64,000 bases of DNA from Curtobacterium sp. MR_MD2014 (GCF_000772085.1 NZ_CP009755.1:248001-312000); one strand, 5' to 3'. Positions 1-9,772 are shown, counted from the stretch's first letter. Notes: generated from the sequence alone by a model not told the origin. Program-made: numbers and translations.

Positions 1-2004
1 GCGGAGCACCAGCACGAACGCGATCAGCGTGACGGTCTCGACCACGAGCTGGGTGAGCGCGAGGTCGACCGCACCGTGCAGGACGAAGAGCACGGACATC
101 CCGTAGCCGGTGACGCCGACGAGCACGGCGGCGGCGAACCGGGTCTTCGCGGTCAGCACCGCGATCGCGGCGACGGCCATCACGGCGACGACCGGCACCT
201 GGCCCCACGAGTCGGCGAAGCGCACGCGGAACGCCCACGGGCCGCCGAGCACCAGGTTCGCCAGGGCGCCGGCGACGAACACCGACAGGATCACGGTCAG
301 GTAGTAGGGGAGCGACCCGCGCTGGACGCCGGCCGTGAGCCCGGTCGCCAGGCGGTCGAGCCCACGCATGGTCTTCCGGTAGGTGTCGGCCGCGCTCGGT
401 GACCCGGAGAGTCGGTGCTGCAGGGCCTCGACCCGGCGTCGTGCCAGGAACAGGAGGACGCCACCGACGAGCGTGATCGCGGAGAGGCCGAGCGCGGGCT
501 CCAGGCCGTGCCAGAGCGCCAGGTGCGGGACCTCGCCCTCGGGCAGCGCCGCGGCGGTGGCAGCGGGTTCGAGGCCGTGCGCGACGACGGGCGTGAGCAG
601 GCCGAACGCGAGTCCGGCGACGGCGAGGACGGACGGCACGACACCGAGTCCGTGCAGGCCGTGCGGCTCGGTGTCGGCCACGCCGGACTTCCGGGCGAAC
701 GTGCCCCAGAGGAAGCGGAGCGAGTACGCGACGGTGAGGAGCGAGCCGAGGGTCACCCCGACGAGTGCGATCCACGCCCAGGCCGCCTGCGGTCCGTGGA
801 GCTCCTCGACGAAGCCGGTCAGGACGGCCTCCTTCGCGACGAAGCCGATCGTCGGCGGGATGCCCGCCATCGACGCGAGCGCGAGGACGCTGACCACGAC
901 GAGCCACGGCAGCTTCCGCCCGAGACCGCTGAGCTTCCGGAGGTCGCGGGTGCCGGTCGCGTGGTCGACGGCTCCGACGACCAGGAACAGCGTCGACTTG
1001 AACGTGGCGTGCGCGACGAGCAGGGCGACCCCGCCCAGGGCGACGGCCGGAGCGCCCCACCCGGCGGCGAGCACGAGGAAGCCGAGCTGCGCGACCGTCC
1101 CGTAGGCGAGCAGCAGCTTGACGTCGGTCTGACGCAGCGCGCGGTAGCCGCCGATGAGCATGCCGAGCACACCGAGCACGGTGATCGTCTCGCGCCAGCC
1201 GGTCAGCAGCGCGAACGCCGGGGCCAGGCGGGCGACCAGGTAGATGCCGGCCTTCACCATCGCCGCGGCGTGCAGGTACGCGCTGACCGGGGTCGGCGCC
1301 GCCATCGCTGCCGGGAGCCAGAAGTGGAAGGGGACGATCGCCGACTTCGTCAGGGCGCCCAGGAGCACGAGGACCACCGCGACCGGCACGAGCGGCCCCG
1401 GACGCTCGACGAGCTCCGGTGCCTGCGCGATGATGCCCGACAGGCTCGTGGTCCCCGCGGTCACGGACAGGGCGACGAGTCCGGCGAGCATCGCCAGCCC
1501 GCCGGCGGTCGTGACGACGAGGGCCTGCATGGCGGCGGCCCGGCTCGCGCGCTTGTCGGCGTCCTGCCCGATGAGCAGGTACGAGAAGACCGTCGTGGCC
1601 TCCCAGAGCACGAAGAGCACGATCACGTCGTCGGCGACGACGAGGCCGTACATCGACCCGGCGAAGGCGGTCAGGACGGACGCGAACCGGCCCAGTCCGG
1701 GCTCGTCCCGCTCGAAGTACGACGCGCAGTAGACGAGCACGAGCGCACCGACGACGGAGACCACCAGGGCGAGGACCCACGACAGGGCGTCCATCCGCAA
1801 CGACAGCGCCAGGTCGAGCTCCGGGATCCACTGCCACCGGCTCGTGACCCCGCCGTGGAGTGCGGCGTCGCTCTGGGCGATCGTCAGCACCGCGGCGGCG
1901 GCGGGGGCGAGGGCGGCGACGTAGAACACGCGGCGCCCCATCAGCGGGGTCAGGGCGGGGACGATCAGGGCGACGATCGCGAACGCGACGAGGACGGAGA
2001 CCAT
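1..2004 (-). CDS. mrpA: Na+/H+ antiporter subunit A (MrpA/MnhA), 5' part
   Basis: This is the large proton-translocating subunit of a Mrp-type cation/proton antiporter in the cytoplasmic membrane, related to complex I subunit NuoL. The frame is open from ATG at 2004 to the window edge (668 codons, beginning MVSVLVAFAIVALIVPAL), and the family is usually 750-970 residues, so the 3' end lies outside. Hydrophobic helices run throughout. Family landmarks are an acidic helix segment (VLFVLWEATTVFSYLLIG), a TKSAIVPFHFWLP segment and a histidine followed by TFKSTLF. A strong ribosome site (GAGGAGGTG) precedes the ATG. The other mrp subunits would be expected further left. A weak -10-like TAGGCT at 2054-2059 may drive it. 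Confidence 0.85.
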   Translation of the reverse strand, partial: MVSVLVAFAIVALIVPALTPLMGRRVFYVAALAPAAAAVLTIAQSDAALHGGVTSRWQWIPELDLALSLRMDALSWVLALVVSVVGALVLVYCASYFERDEPGLGRFASVLTAFAGSMYGLVVADDVIVLFVLWEATTVFSYLLIGQDADKRASRAAAMQALVVTTAGGLAMLAGLVALSVTAGTTSLSGIIAQAPELVERPGPLVPVAVVLVLLGALTKSAIVPFHFWLPAAMAAPTPVSAYLHAAAMVKAGIYLVARLAPAFALLTGWRETITVLGVLGMLIGGYRALRQTDVKLLLAYGTVAQLGFLVLAAGWGAPAVALGGVALLVAHATFKSTLFLVVGAVDHATGTRDLRKLSGLGRKLPWLVVVSVLALASMAGIPPTIGFVAKEAVLTGFVEELHGPQAAWAWIALVGVTLGSLLTVAYSLRFLWGTFARKSGVADTEPHGLHGLGVVPSVLAVAGLAFGLLTPVVAHGLEPAATAAALPEGEVPHLALWHGLEPALGLSAITLVGGVLLFLARRRVEALQHRLSGSPSAADTYRKTMRGLDRLATGLTAGVQRGSLPYYLTVILSVFVAGALANLVLGGPWAFRVRFADSWGQVPVVAVMAVAAIAVLTAKTRFAAAVLVGVTGYGMSVLFVLHGAVDLALTQLVVETVTLIAFVLVLR

Positions 2005-2137
2005 CGGGCACCTCCTCGGGGTCGGGCTGCAGTCCGGCTCACTGGGCCCTCACAGCCTACGGAGAGGCGGATGGCAACTTCCTGAGCGACCGGACAGCCG
2101 GAGCGAGCGTTCCCTCCACTCTGCTCCGCGTCCGGCC

Positions 2138-2893
2138 TCAGCGACCGTGCGCCCGTGCCGGGATCTGCGTCGCGAGCTTGCCGCCGGAGACGTCCAGCAG
2201 TGTGCCCGTGACGTAGGCGGACGCGTCGCTCGCCAGGAAGACCAGGAGGTCGGCGACGTCGTCGGGCGTCTCCCACCGCCGGAGCGACAGGGTGTCGAGC
2301 AGCCGGTCCTGCTCGGCCTGCGGCATCTCGGCGAACCCGTTCATCGCGGTCGGCACCATGCCGGGCGCGTAGGCGTTCACGGTGATGCCCCACGGGCCGA
2401 GCTCCGACGCCAGCACGCGGGTGAACGAGACCACCGCGGCCTTCGACGCCGCGTAGGCCGCGCTGCCGACGCTCGGCACGATCGCCGCGAACGACGCGGC
2501 GTTGACGATCCGCCCGCGCCCGGCCGCCTGCATCACCGGCGCGACCGCCTGGCTGACCAGGAAGGTGCCCCCGAGGTTCACGTCCATGCACCGTCGCCAC
2601 TCGTCCCAGCCGAGCTCGGCGACGGTCCCGGTGACGTTGATGCCCGCGTTGTTGACGAGCACGTCGACGGTGCCGTGCCGGCGGACGACCTCGTCGACGG
2701 CCGCACGCACGGAGGCCGGGTCGGCGACGTCGCAGACGACACGGTCGACGCCGTCGTCACCGGCGTCGTCGAAGGCGAGGTCGAACGCGACGACGCGGCA
2801 CCCCTCGGTGAGGAACCGCGCCGCGAGTGTCCGGCCGATCCCCCGGCCGGCTCCGGTGACGACCACCACGCGGTCGGTCAGGTCGAGGTGCAT
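2138..2893 (-). CDS. SDR family oxidoreductase
   Basis: Classical short-chain dehydrogenase/reductase of 251 aa, the usual length for the family. The nucleotide-binding motif TGAGRGIG is near residue 14, NNAG follows the third strand, and the catalytic pair is the serine of NAAS with YAASK. An acidic residue ending the second strand (VVAFDLAF) suggests NAD(H) preference. I start at the ATG at 2893 (MHLDLTDRVVVV) rather than the longer frame from 2953, because the extra 20 residues are not protein-like and would run through the palindrome at 2941-2963. It is divergent from a second SDR and a FadR-type regulator, so a role in oxidising a sugar, sugar acid or related polyol is plausible. The substrate is not known. 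Confidence 0.85.
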   Translation of the reverse strand: MHLDLTDRVVVVTGAGRGIGRTLAARFLTEGCRVVAFDLAFDDAGDDGVDRVVCDVADPASVRAAVDEVVRRHGTVDVLVNNAGINVTGTVAELGWDEWRRCMDVNLGGTFLVSQAVAPVMQAAGRGRIVNAASFAAIVPSVGSAAYAASKAAVVSFTRVLASELGPWGITVNAYAPGMVPTAMNGFAEMPQAEQDRLLDTLSLRRWETPDDVADLLVFLASDASAYVTGTLLDVSGGKLATQIPARAHGR

Positions 2894-2940
2894 CGTCGCT
2901 CCCGTCGTCGGTCTGTCCCGGCAACGGTGGGCGCCCGTGC

Positions 2941-2963
2941 CTCGAATCGTCATACTATTCGAG
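2941..2963. promoter_or_regulatory. Palindromic operator between divergent SDR genes
   Basis: CTCGAAT (2941-2947) and ATTCGAG (2957-2963) form a perfect 7-bp inverted repeat with a 9-nt spacer. The right arm overlaps a -10-like hexamer TACTAT (2953-2958) that sits 6 nt before the ATG at 2965, so a bound protein would block the rightward promoter. The GntR/FadR regulator encoded two genes away (3681-4367) is the obvious candidate ligand. The palindrome is seen directly; the binding protein is inferred. Confidence 0.6.
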
Positions 2964-2964
2964 C

Positions 2965-3684
2965 ATGACGGCGAAGGTGCTCTGGATCACGGGTGGCGGC
3001 AGCGGGATGGGGGCGGCGAGCGCGGTGGCCGCAGCCCGTGACGGGTGGACGGTGGTGCTCAGTGGGCGTCGCCGGGACCGACTCGAGCAGGTCGCGGACG
3101 AGGTCCGCGCGGTCGGCGGGACGGCGGACGTCGTGCCGCTCGACGTGACGGACGGCGACGCGGTGCCCGCAGCACGCGACGCCGTGCTCGGACGGCACGG
3201 CCGGATCGACGGCCTGGTGCTGGCAGCCGGGCTGAACTCGCCGGCGCGACGGTGGGACGACCAGTCGCTCGCCGACGTCCGCGCCGTCATCGACACGAAC
3301 ACGACCGCCGTGGTGGCGGTGGTCGACGCTGCACTGCCGGCGCTCCGGGACGCGGGCGGTGTCGTCGTGGTGGTGTCGTCCTACGCGGGCTGGTCCTTCC
3401 AACCCGGTGCCGGTGTCGCGTACTCGGCGAGCAAGACCGCCCTCGGCTCGATCGTCCGGACGCTCAACCAGCAGGAGGCCGAGCACGGCGTGCGAGCCAC
3501 CCACCTGTGCCCGGGCGACGTCGCGACGGACTTCCTGGACCAGCGTCCCGAGGTCCCCGACGCGGCGGCGCGCGCTCGGATGCTGCAGCCCGACGACGTC
3601 GGCCGCACGGTGGCCTTCGTGCTCGCGGCGCCGGCCCACGTCCGCATCGACGAGCTCGTCCTGTCACCCGTCGCGCAGCGGTGA
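2965..3684 (+). CDS. SDR family oxidoreductase
   Basis: Short-chain dehydrogenase of 239 aa with TGGGSGMG near residue 9, an LAAG element in place of the usual NNAG, and catalytic Ser with YSASK. The second strand ends in SGRRRDR, and such basic residues usually indicate NADP(H). The ATG at 2965 lies 6 nt after TACTAT with no Shine-Dalgarno sequence, so the mRNA is probably leaderless. The stop overlaps the GTG of the downstream GntR regulator by 4 nt, which indicates translational coupling. With the opposite SDR it forms a regulator-linked pair of oxidoreductases. Confidence 0.85.
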   Translation: MTAKVLWITGGGSGMGAASAVAAARDGWTVVLSGRRRDRLEQVADEVRAVGGTADVVPLDVTDGDAVPAARDAVLGRHGRIDGLVLAAGLNSPARRWDDQSLADVRAVIDTNTTAVVAVVDAALPALRDAGGVVVVVSSYAGWSFQPGAGVAYSASKTALGSIVRTLNQQEAEHGVRATHLCPGDVATDFLDQRPEVPDAAARARMLQPDDVGRTVAFVLAAPAHVRIDELVLSPVAQR

Positions 3685-4367
3685 CGAGCGCCTTCGACCG
3701 GGTGCTCGACGGGATCGGGACCGCCGTCGTCACCGGCACCTTCGCGCCGGGGAGCCGCCGGAGCACCGACGACCTGGTGGCCTGGTCGGGCGCGAGCCGC
3801 AGCATCGTCCGTGAGGCGGTCCGCGTCCTCGTCGCGCTCGGCATGCTCAGTGCGCGCCCCCGCGTCGGCGTGGTCGTCGCCCACCCCACGGACTGGGACG
3901 TCCTCGATCCGCTGGTCGTCCGCTGGCGGCTCCGGGGACCCGACGCGGCGCAGGTCTCGGTCGAGCTCCGCGAGCTGCGGGTCGCCGTGGAACCGGCAGC
4001 GGCCGCCGCGGCGGCCCGACGAGCACCGCTCGAGGACTGCGCGGCCGGACGGGAGGCGCTCCTCGCCACCGCGGACGAGCTCGCGTCCGCCGCGGCCGAG
4101 GACCGCCGGGTCGACTTCACGATCGCGGACGTCCGGCTGCACTCCCTCGTGCTGGAGCTGTCCGGCAACGCGCTGTACCGACGGCTGCACCGCGTCGTGG
4201 GGGAGGCGCTCCGTGAGCGCGGGAGCATCCGGCCGGACCGCCACGACGTCGGCCTGCACGTCGCGCTCGTGCAGGCGGTCGTCGGGGGTCGGTCGGACGA
4301 GGCCGCCGACGTGATGCGCGAGATCGTGCGGCGCACCGAGCACCGGCCGGGCCCGGACCTGGGATGA
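3681..4367 (+). CDS. GntR family (FadR-type) transcriptional regulator
   Basis: 228-aa one-component regulator. The N-terminal winged helix-turn-helix covers about residues 1-70 (IGTAVVTGTFAPGSR, then SRSIVREAVRVLVALGML), followed by an all-helical FCD-type ligand domain with conserved Asp and His residues (DVRLHSLVLELSGN; GLHVALVQAV) that in this family bind a metal and a carboxylate effector. The GTG start is inside the TGA of the upstream SDR (GTGA overlap), so the two are co-translated. It probably autoregulates through the palindrome at 2941-2963. The related families sense sugar acids or fatty acyl compounds; the effector here is unknown. Confidence 0.85.
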   Translation: MTSAFDRVLDGIGTAVVTGTFAPGSRRSTDDLVAWSGASRSIVREAVRVLVALGMLSARPRVGVVVAHPTDWDVLDPLVVRWRLRGPDAAQVSVELRELRVAVEPAAAAAAARRAPLEDCAAGREALLATADELASAAAEDRRVDFTIADVRLHSLVLELSGNALYRRLHRVVGEALRERGSIRPDRHDVGLHVALVQAVVGGRSDEAADVMREIVRRTEHRPGPDLG

Positions 4368-4404
4368 TCGTGGTCGGCGCACCCCGCGTCGACGGAGGTG
4401 ACCG

Positions 4405-5025
4405 GTGGACGCAGCGCAGGAGATGGTGCTCCAGCTCGTCGGGACGCCCTGGGCCTTCCTCGTGGTCGGGCTCGTGCTGGCCGCCGGCAGCGTTGCGGTG
4501 TTCCTGCCGAGCCAGGCGCTCGTCGTCGCGATCGGCACGCTGCTCGTCGGTGGTGACGGTGGGTTCCTGCCCGTGCTCGTCCTGGTGGTCGCGGCGACGA
4601 TCGGGATGGTGCTCGGCGACGTCGCGCTCTGGTACCTGGCGCGGACGGTCGACCTCGGCTCGCGGTCGTGGTTCAGCCGGCCGAAGGTCAGGAAGGCGCG
4701 GGAGTCGATCGACGCCAGGTACCGGAAGGCCCCCGGACGCATCGCCGTCCTCGGCCGCTTCATCCCGATGGGGCGCCTCACGACGAACCTGGTCGGTGCG
4801 GACAGCGGGCTCGACCTCCGGCGCTTCCTGGTCAGCTGCCTCGTCGCCGACGTGGTGTGGGCGGCCTACTGCGTGGGGATCGCGGCGGCCACCGGGCACT
4901 GGAGCCGGGAGCAGCCGTTCCTCGTGACGACCCTCGCGGTGGTCGCGTCGATCCTGCTCGGCCTCGCGATCTCCGCGGTCGAGAAGGCCGTGCGGCGCCG
5001 CGCCGAGGCCGCTGCGACCGCCTGA
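4405..5025 (+). CDS. DedA family membrane protein
   Basis: 206-aa integral membrane protein of the DedA/VTT superfamily, implicated in lipid scrambling and envelope homeostasis. Five or so hydrophobic stretches are visible. The diagnostic segment LGRFIPMGRLTTNLVGADSG matches the family pattern with arginines in a re-entrant loop, and an acidic GDVALWYLAR segment precedes it. The GTG at 4405 has a GGAGGTG ribosome site about 6 nt upstream. It stands 37 nt after the GntR gene and before a lactonase-like gene, with no clear functional link. Confidence 0.8.
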   Translation: MDAAQEMVLQLVGTPWAFLVVGLVLAAGSVAVFLPSQALVVAIGTLLVGGDGGFLPVLVLVVAATIGMVLGDVALWYLARTVDLGSRSWFSRPKVRKARESIDARYRKAPGRIAVLGRFIPMGRLTTNLVGADSGLDLRRFLVSCLVADVVWAAYCVGIAAATGHWSREQPFLVTTLAVVASILLGLAISAVEKAVRRRAEAAATA

Positions 5026-5062
5026 CGCCGTAGCGTGGAGGGCACCGTCCGAAGGAGGACCC

Positions 5063-5938
5063 GTGTCGAGCCTCACCGAACTCGTCCCCGACCCCGACGC
5101 CGTCGAGCGCCTCGCGACCGGCAGCACCTGGGCCGAGGGACCGTGCTGGATCCCGTCCGACCGGACGGTCCGCTGGTCGGACATCCCGGGCGACCGGATC
5201 CTCGAGTGGCACCAGGAGACCGGCGGTACGACCGTGTACGCGTCGGACGTCGAGTTCACGAACGGCCGCACGCTGGACCGCGACGGCTCCGTCGTGCAGT
5301 GCTCGCACGGGCGGCGACGCGTCGAGCGCGACCGGGGCGGCGTCGTCACCGCGGTCGTCGACGGCTGGGCGGACGGTCGGTTGAACTCGCCGAACGACGT
5401 CGTCGTCACGCGGGACGGCACGATCTGGTTCACCGACCCGGCCTACGGCATCACCCAGCCGCGTGAGGGACACCCGGGCGAGCGGGAGTACGGCGACCAC
5501 TGGGTGTTCCGGTGCGGACCGGACGGCGAGGACCTGCGCCCCGTGGTGCTCGACGTCGACGAACCGAACGGTCTCGCGTTCTCGCCCGACGAGCGCGTGC
5601 TCCACGTCGCCAGCTCGTCCGCCCACGAGCCGGTCATCCGCGCCTACGACGTCGACGGCCACCGCGTGAAGAACGGCCGGGTGTTCGCCCGGCTCGGCGA
5701 GGGCGAGGGCGTGCCGGACGGCATCCGGGTCGACGTCCACGGCAACGTGTGGTCCTCGACCCACCGGGGCGTGACGGTCTTCGCACCCGACGGCGCCCGC
5801 ATCGGCGACGTCGCCGTGCCCGAGGTCGTGTCGAACCTGTGCTTCGGCGGCGACGACGGCACGACGCTCTTCGTGACCGCGACGACCTCGCTGTACCGCA
5901 TCGCGACGACGACGCGGGACGCCGCTGCCGTATCCTGA
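5063..5938 (+). CDS. SMP-30/gluconolactonase/LRE family protein
   Basis: 291-aa six-bladed beta-propeller predicted to hydrolyse a sugar lactone or related ester with a divalent metal. Metal-site landmarks are the Glu of STWAEGPCW near residue 25, the Asn of LNSPNDVVV, PNGLAFSPDE, and the Asp of VPDGIRVD. A TAGCGT hexamer at 5031-5036 followed by GGAGGACCC before the GTG gives a short leader with a good ribosome site. The gene lies in the same direction as the SDR/GntR/DedA genes, so it could complete an oxidoreductase-lactonase route for a sugar, but the link is only positional. Confidence 0.8.
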   Translation: MSSLTELVPDPDAVERLATGSTWAEGPCWIPSDRTVRWSDIPGDRILEWHQETGGTTVYASDVEFTNGRTLDRDGSVVQCSHGRRRVERDRGGVVTAVVDGWADGRLNSPNDVVVTRDGTIWFTDPAYGITQPREGHPGEREYGDHWVFRCGPDGEDLRPVVLDVDEPNGLAFSPDERVLHVASSSAHEPVIRAYDVDGHRVKNGRVFARLGEGEGVPDGIRVDVHGNVWSSTHRGVTVFAPDGARIGDVAVPEVVSNLCFGGDDGTTLFVTATTSLYRIATTTRDAAAVS

Positions 5939-5945
5939 CCCGGCC

Positions 5946-7097
5946 ATGCAGTGCGACTACTTCGACCGGGGGGTGTGCCGCTCGTGCACACTCATGGGAC
6001 AGCCCTACGGCGACCAGGTGCTCGACAAGGAGATCCGCACGCGGGAACTCCTGCGGGACGCCGTCGAGGCCGCAGGGGGCCCGGGGGCGGTCGAGTGGTT
6101 GCCCGCGATCACGAGCCCGGAGTCCGGGTACCGCAACAAGGCGAAGATGGTCGTCGGCGGCACGGTCCAGCGCCCCACGGTGGGGATCCTCGACCACCGG
6201 CAGCGCGGCGTGGACCTGCGGCACTGCGGCATCTGCACGCCGGGCATCCGACGGGCGCTCCCGGTCCTGGCGGACTTCGTCGCCGACACGGGGCTGATCC
6301 CGTACGACGTGGCCGCACGTCGGGGCGAGCTCAAGTTCGTGCTCGTGACCGAGTCCCCGGACGGCGAGCTCATGGTGCGCTTCGTGCTGCGCTCCGAAGG
6401 GCAGCTGCCACGACTGCGTGAGCGCCTCGACGACCTGCGGCGGGTCCTGCCCGAGGCGGTCGTGGTCACCGCGAACCTGCTCCCGGAGCACAAGGCCGTC
6501 ACCGAGGGGGAACGCGAGGTCGTGCTGACCGAGCAGGAGACGCTGCCGATGCGGTTCGGCTCGATCGCGATGCACCTCCGACCGCAGAGCTTCTTCCAGA
6601 CGAACACGAGCGTCGCGAGCCAGCTGTACGACCAGGCGTCGGCCTGGATCGACGAGGTCGGGCCGGCCTCGATGTGGGACCTGTACTGCGGTGTCGGCGG
6701 GTTCGCCCTGCACGCAGCGCGCGCGGGTCGTGCCGTCACGGGGATCGAGACGAGCCGGGAGGCGATCCGCTCCGCGAAGCAGTCCGCGCGCGAGGCGGGG
6801 CTGACCGACGTCCGCTTCGCCGCCGACGACGCGACGGAGCACGCCCTCCGGGCCCGACCGGACGCGCTGCCCGAGCTGGTGGTGGTGAACCCGCCGCGCC
6901 GGGGCATCGGCGAGACGCTCGCGACCTGGCTCGAGGAGTCCGAGGTCGAGCACGTCGTCTACTCGAGCTGCAACCCGGTCACCCTCGCGAAGGACCTCGC
7001 GCGCATGCCGTCGCTCCGCCTGCGGCGGGCGCGCGTGCTCGACATGTTCCCGCAGACCGGCCACCTCGAGGCCGTGACGCTGCTGTCCAGGCGCTGA
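5946..7097 (+). CDS. rlmC: 23S rRNA (uracil(747)-C(5))-methyltransferase RlmC
   Basis: 383-aa SAM-dependent methyltransferase that makes m5U in 23S rRNA. The N-terminus MQCDYFDRGVCRSC carries Cys3, Cys11 and Cys14, and HCGIC supplies the remaining ligand of a [4Fe-4S] cluster, the RlmC/RumB arrangement. The SAM-binding segment is MWDLYCGVGGFALHAA, and the catalytic Cys is in YSSCNPVTLAKDL near the C-terminus. There is no TRAM domain, which separates it from RlmD/TrmA-like relatives. Length fits E. coli RlmC (375 aa). A TATCCT hexamer at 5931-5936 lies inside the 3' end of the previous gene and may give it its own near-leaderless promoter. Confidence 0.9.
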   Translation: MQCDYFDRGVCRSCTLMGQPYGDQVLDKEIRTRELLRDAVEAAGGPGAVEWLPAITSPESGYRNKAKMVVGGTVQRPTVGILDHRQRGVDLRHCGICTPGIRRALPVLADFVADTGLIPYDVAARRGELKFVLVTESPDGELMVRFVLRSEGQLPRLRERLDDLRRVLPEAVVVTANLLPEHKAVTEGEREVVLTEQETLPMRFGSIAMHLRPQSFFQTNTSVASQLYDQASAWIDEVGPASMWDLYCGVGGFALHAARAGRAVTGIETSREAIRSAKQSAREAGLTDVRFAADDATEHALRARPDALPELVVVNPPRRGIGETLATWLEESEVEHVVYSSCNPVTLAKDLARMPSLRLRRARVLDMFPQTGHLEAVTLLSRR

Positions 7098-7120
7098 CCA
7101 GGACGCGACCAGCCAGCGGT

Positions 7121-7156
7121 CGGGAGGCTCGCTGCGAGGCCGCCACGGGCCTCCCG
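7121..7156 (+). terminator. Hairpin terminator after rlmC, GGGAGGC family
   Basis: CGGGAGGC (7121-7128) pairs with GCCTCCCG (7149-7156), 24 nt after the rlmC stop. The right half (GCCACGGGCCTCCCGTCCG) is nearly identical to the right arm of the hairpin at 42964-43009, so this is a degenerate member of the window's GGGAGGC intergenic hairpin family. Confidence 0.6.
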
Positions 7157-7289
7157 TCCGCAGCATTGCCAGGAAACTGCCAAGGTCACGTACCCGGGTA
7201 CAGACCGATTCGCATGCCCATGGTGATCGGGGCACTCAGGAAGACCGGTGGGGGACATAGCACTCACGGGTAGAACTCATTGTCTCGGT

Positions 7290-8142
<853 letters not shown>

Positions 8143-8159
8143 TCGACCTCCCGATCCGA

Positions 8160-8197
8160 CACGAGACCCCCGTGGCACCTGCCGCGGGGGTCTCGTG
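8160..8197. terminator. Bidirectional terminator between rpf and LCP genes
   Basis: CACGAGACCCCCG (8160-8172) and CGGGGGTCTCGTG (8185-8197) form a perfect 13-bp stem with a 12-nt loop between two convergent genes. There is no T-tract, as is common in high-GC actinobacteria. Confidence 0.85.
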
Positions 8198-8223
8198 CTG
8201 TCCGGGACTCGCCGGCGCGACCG

Positions 8224-9258
8224 TCAGCTCGGGCGATCCTCGAGCCACCGCTGCAGGTCGTCGGACCGCAGGGCGCTCGAGATCGCGGCGCGGTCGTGGT
8301 CGTCCAACCGGACGAACGACTGGCCGTCGGGGGTCGTCCCGCTGCCCGCGGTCGGCATCGTGAACGTGACCAGGTCGTCCGGTCGGACCCCGCGCAGGGA
8401 CCACCCGAGACGGACGATCGTCGCCGCGTCGAGCCCGGGGTCCACCGCCAGGTGCTCGCTCGTCGCGGTGACGAACTCCTGCAGTCGCCCCGGGTGCGTC
8501 AGGGTGCCGCGCGACAGGGCCTGGTCGAACACCCCGCGCAGGAACGCCTGCTGGTTCCGGACGCGTGTGTGGTCGGCGTCGGCGAACGCGTACCGCTCCC
8601 GCACGAAGGCCAGGGCCTGTTCGCCGTCGAGCCGGTTCGCACCGCTGACGAAGTGGTGGCCCCGCGCCGTGAAGTCCTGCGGTGACTGCACCGTCACGCC
8701 GCCCAGTGCGTCCGTCATGTCGGCGAACCCGGCGAGGTCGACCTCGGCGACGTGGTCGATCCGGACGTCGAGCAGCTGCTCGACCGTCTGCACCGTGAGC
8801 GGGATGCCGCCCCAGGAGTACGCGGCGTTGATCTTGGCCCGGCCGTGGCCGGGGACCTCGACCCACGAGTCGCGCATGATCGACATGAGGTACACGTGGC
8901 GGCGGTCGGCGGGCACGTGGGCGAGCATCAGCGTGTCCGACCGCCCGCCGGCGGTCTGGTCGCCGTCGGCCAGTCCGGCCCGCGAGTCGGAGCCGATGAG
9001 CAGGATGTCCTCGGCGCCGCCGGAAGGTGCGGGCCGGTCGCCGGCGGGGAAGGGGTCCGCGATCGCCTCGGTGTGGTCGTCGAAGCTCCGGGTCAGACTG
9101 CCGACGAAGACCGCTGCGACGACCGCGAGCAGGGTGGCGATGCCGACCAGGGTGCCGGTGGTGGCGACCAGCGCGACGAGCGCGGGGTGCCTGCGCCGCC
9201 TCCGGGCCGTTCTTGCTGTTGCTGCTGCCGCGGCTCGGGCGGCGCGACGCTCGGACAT
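8224..9258 (-). CDS. LCP family cell-wall ligase (LytR-CpsA-Psr)
   Basis: 344-aa membrane-anchored LCP protein, predicted to transfer lipid-linked glycopolymers to peptidoglycan outside the membrane. A basic N-terminus, one transmembrane helix at about 27-55, then the LCP domain with ILLIGSDSRA, GGRSDTLMLAHV, YLMSIMRDSWVEVPGHG, KINAAYSWGG and LALAFVRERY-like elements (ALAFVRERYAF) that carry the pyrophosphate-binding Arg and Asp residues. There is no C-terminal LytR_C domain, unlike the paralogue at 12683. The ATG at 9258 has a GAGGAGT-type ribosome site upstream. Confidence 0.88.
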   Translation of the reverse strand: MSERRAARAAAAATARTARRRRRHPALVALVATTGTLVGIATLLAVVAAVFVGSLTRSFDDHTEAIADPFPAGDRPAPSGGAEDILLIGSDSRAGLADGDQTAGGRSDTLMLAHVPADRRHVYLMSIMRDSWVEVPGHGRAKINAAYSWGGIPLTVQTVEQLLDVRIDHVAEVDLAGFADMTDALGGVTVQSPQDFTARGHHFVSGANRLDGEQALAFVRERYAFADADHTRVRNQQAFLRGVFDQALSRGTLTHPGRLQEFVTATSEHLAVDPGLDAATIVRLGWSLRGVRPDDLVTFTMPTAGSGTTPDGQSFVRLDDHDRAAISSALRSDDLQRWLEDRPS

Positions 9259-9325
9259 CGGGACTCCTCGGGTCGGGTCGGCCCTGCGCCGACCCGGAGA
9301 GTCTACAGCATTTGGTATTTCAGTG

Positions 9326-9724
9326 TCACGAGCGGTGCAGCACGCCGGTCAGCTGCCGGCGGAGCTCCGCGTCCTCGGGGAGGACCTCCCGCTCGATGTG
9401 CTGTGCGGTCTCCCATGCGCGGCGACCCTCGTCGGTGACGGACACCACGCGACGCCGGCGGTCCTCCGGGTGGGCGGTCCGCTCGACCAGACCGTCCCGT
9501 TCGGCCCGCTCGAGGGTCCGCGACATGGTCTGGGGCTGCACGCGAGCGGTCCTGGCGATGGTGTCCGCGCCCGTCGGGCCGGTCCGCAGCAGGATGTCGA
9601 TCGCGACGAGGGCGGCGTGGGTCAGCCCGATCGCCCGGAGTCGCTCGTCCCACTCCCGCTCGACGGCACGCGCCGCGGCGGAGAGCAGGCGTCCGAGCGG
9701 CCACTGCTCCGCGGGTTCGTGCAT
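9326..9724 (-). CDS. MarR family transcriptional regulator
   Basis: 132-aa winged-helix regulator. The recognition region is TIARTARVQPQTMSRTLERAERDGLVERT, followed by the wing RRRRVVSVTDEGRRAW and a C-terminal dimerisation helix. It is divergent from the MMPL transporter at 9808, and a perfect 14-bp palindrome lies between them, the standard layout for a repressor of an efflux gene. The ATG at 9724 is the first in frame. The effector is unknown and may be a substrate of the transporter. Confidence 0.87.
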   Translation of the reverse strand: MHEPAEQWPLGRLLSAAARAVEREWDERLRAIGLTHAALVAIDILLRTGPTGADTIARTARVQPQTMSRTLERAERDGLVERTAHPEDRRRRVVSVTDEGRRAWETAQHIEREVLPEDAELRRQLTGVLHRS

Positions 9725-9772
9725 GATCGGAGTCTACGGGCGGGTCCTCCGGGCGGCGTCGACACGGAGATA

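Noticed and set aside
415..2085. A long plus-strand open frame opposite the antiporter gene.
   Set aside because: The product is almost only Arg, Asp, Glu, Gly and His, the usual shadow of high-GC coding DNA; the minus frame is a clear MrpA.
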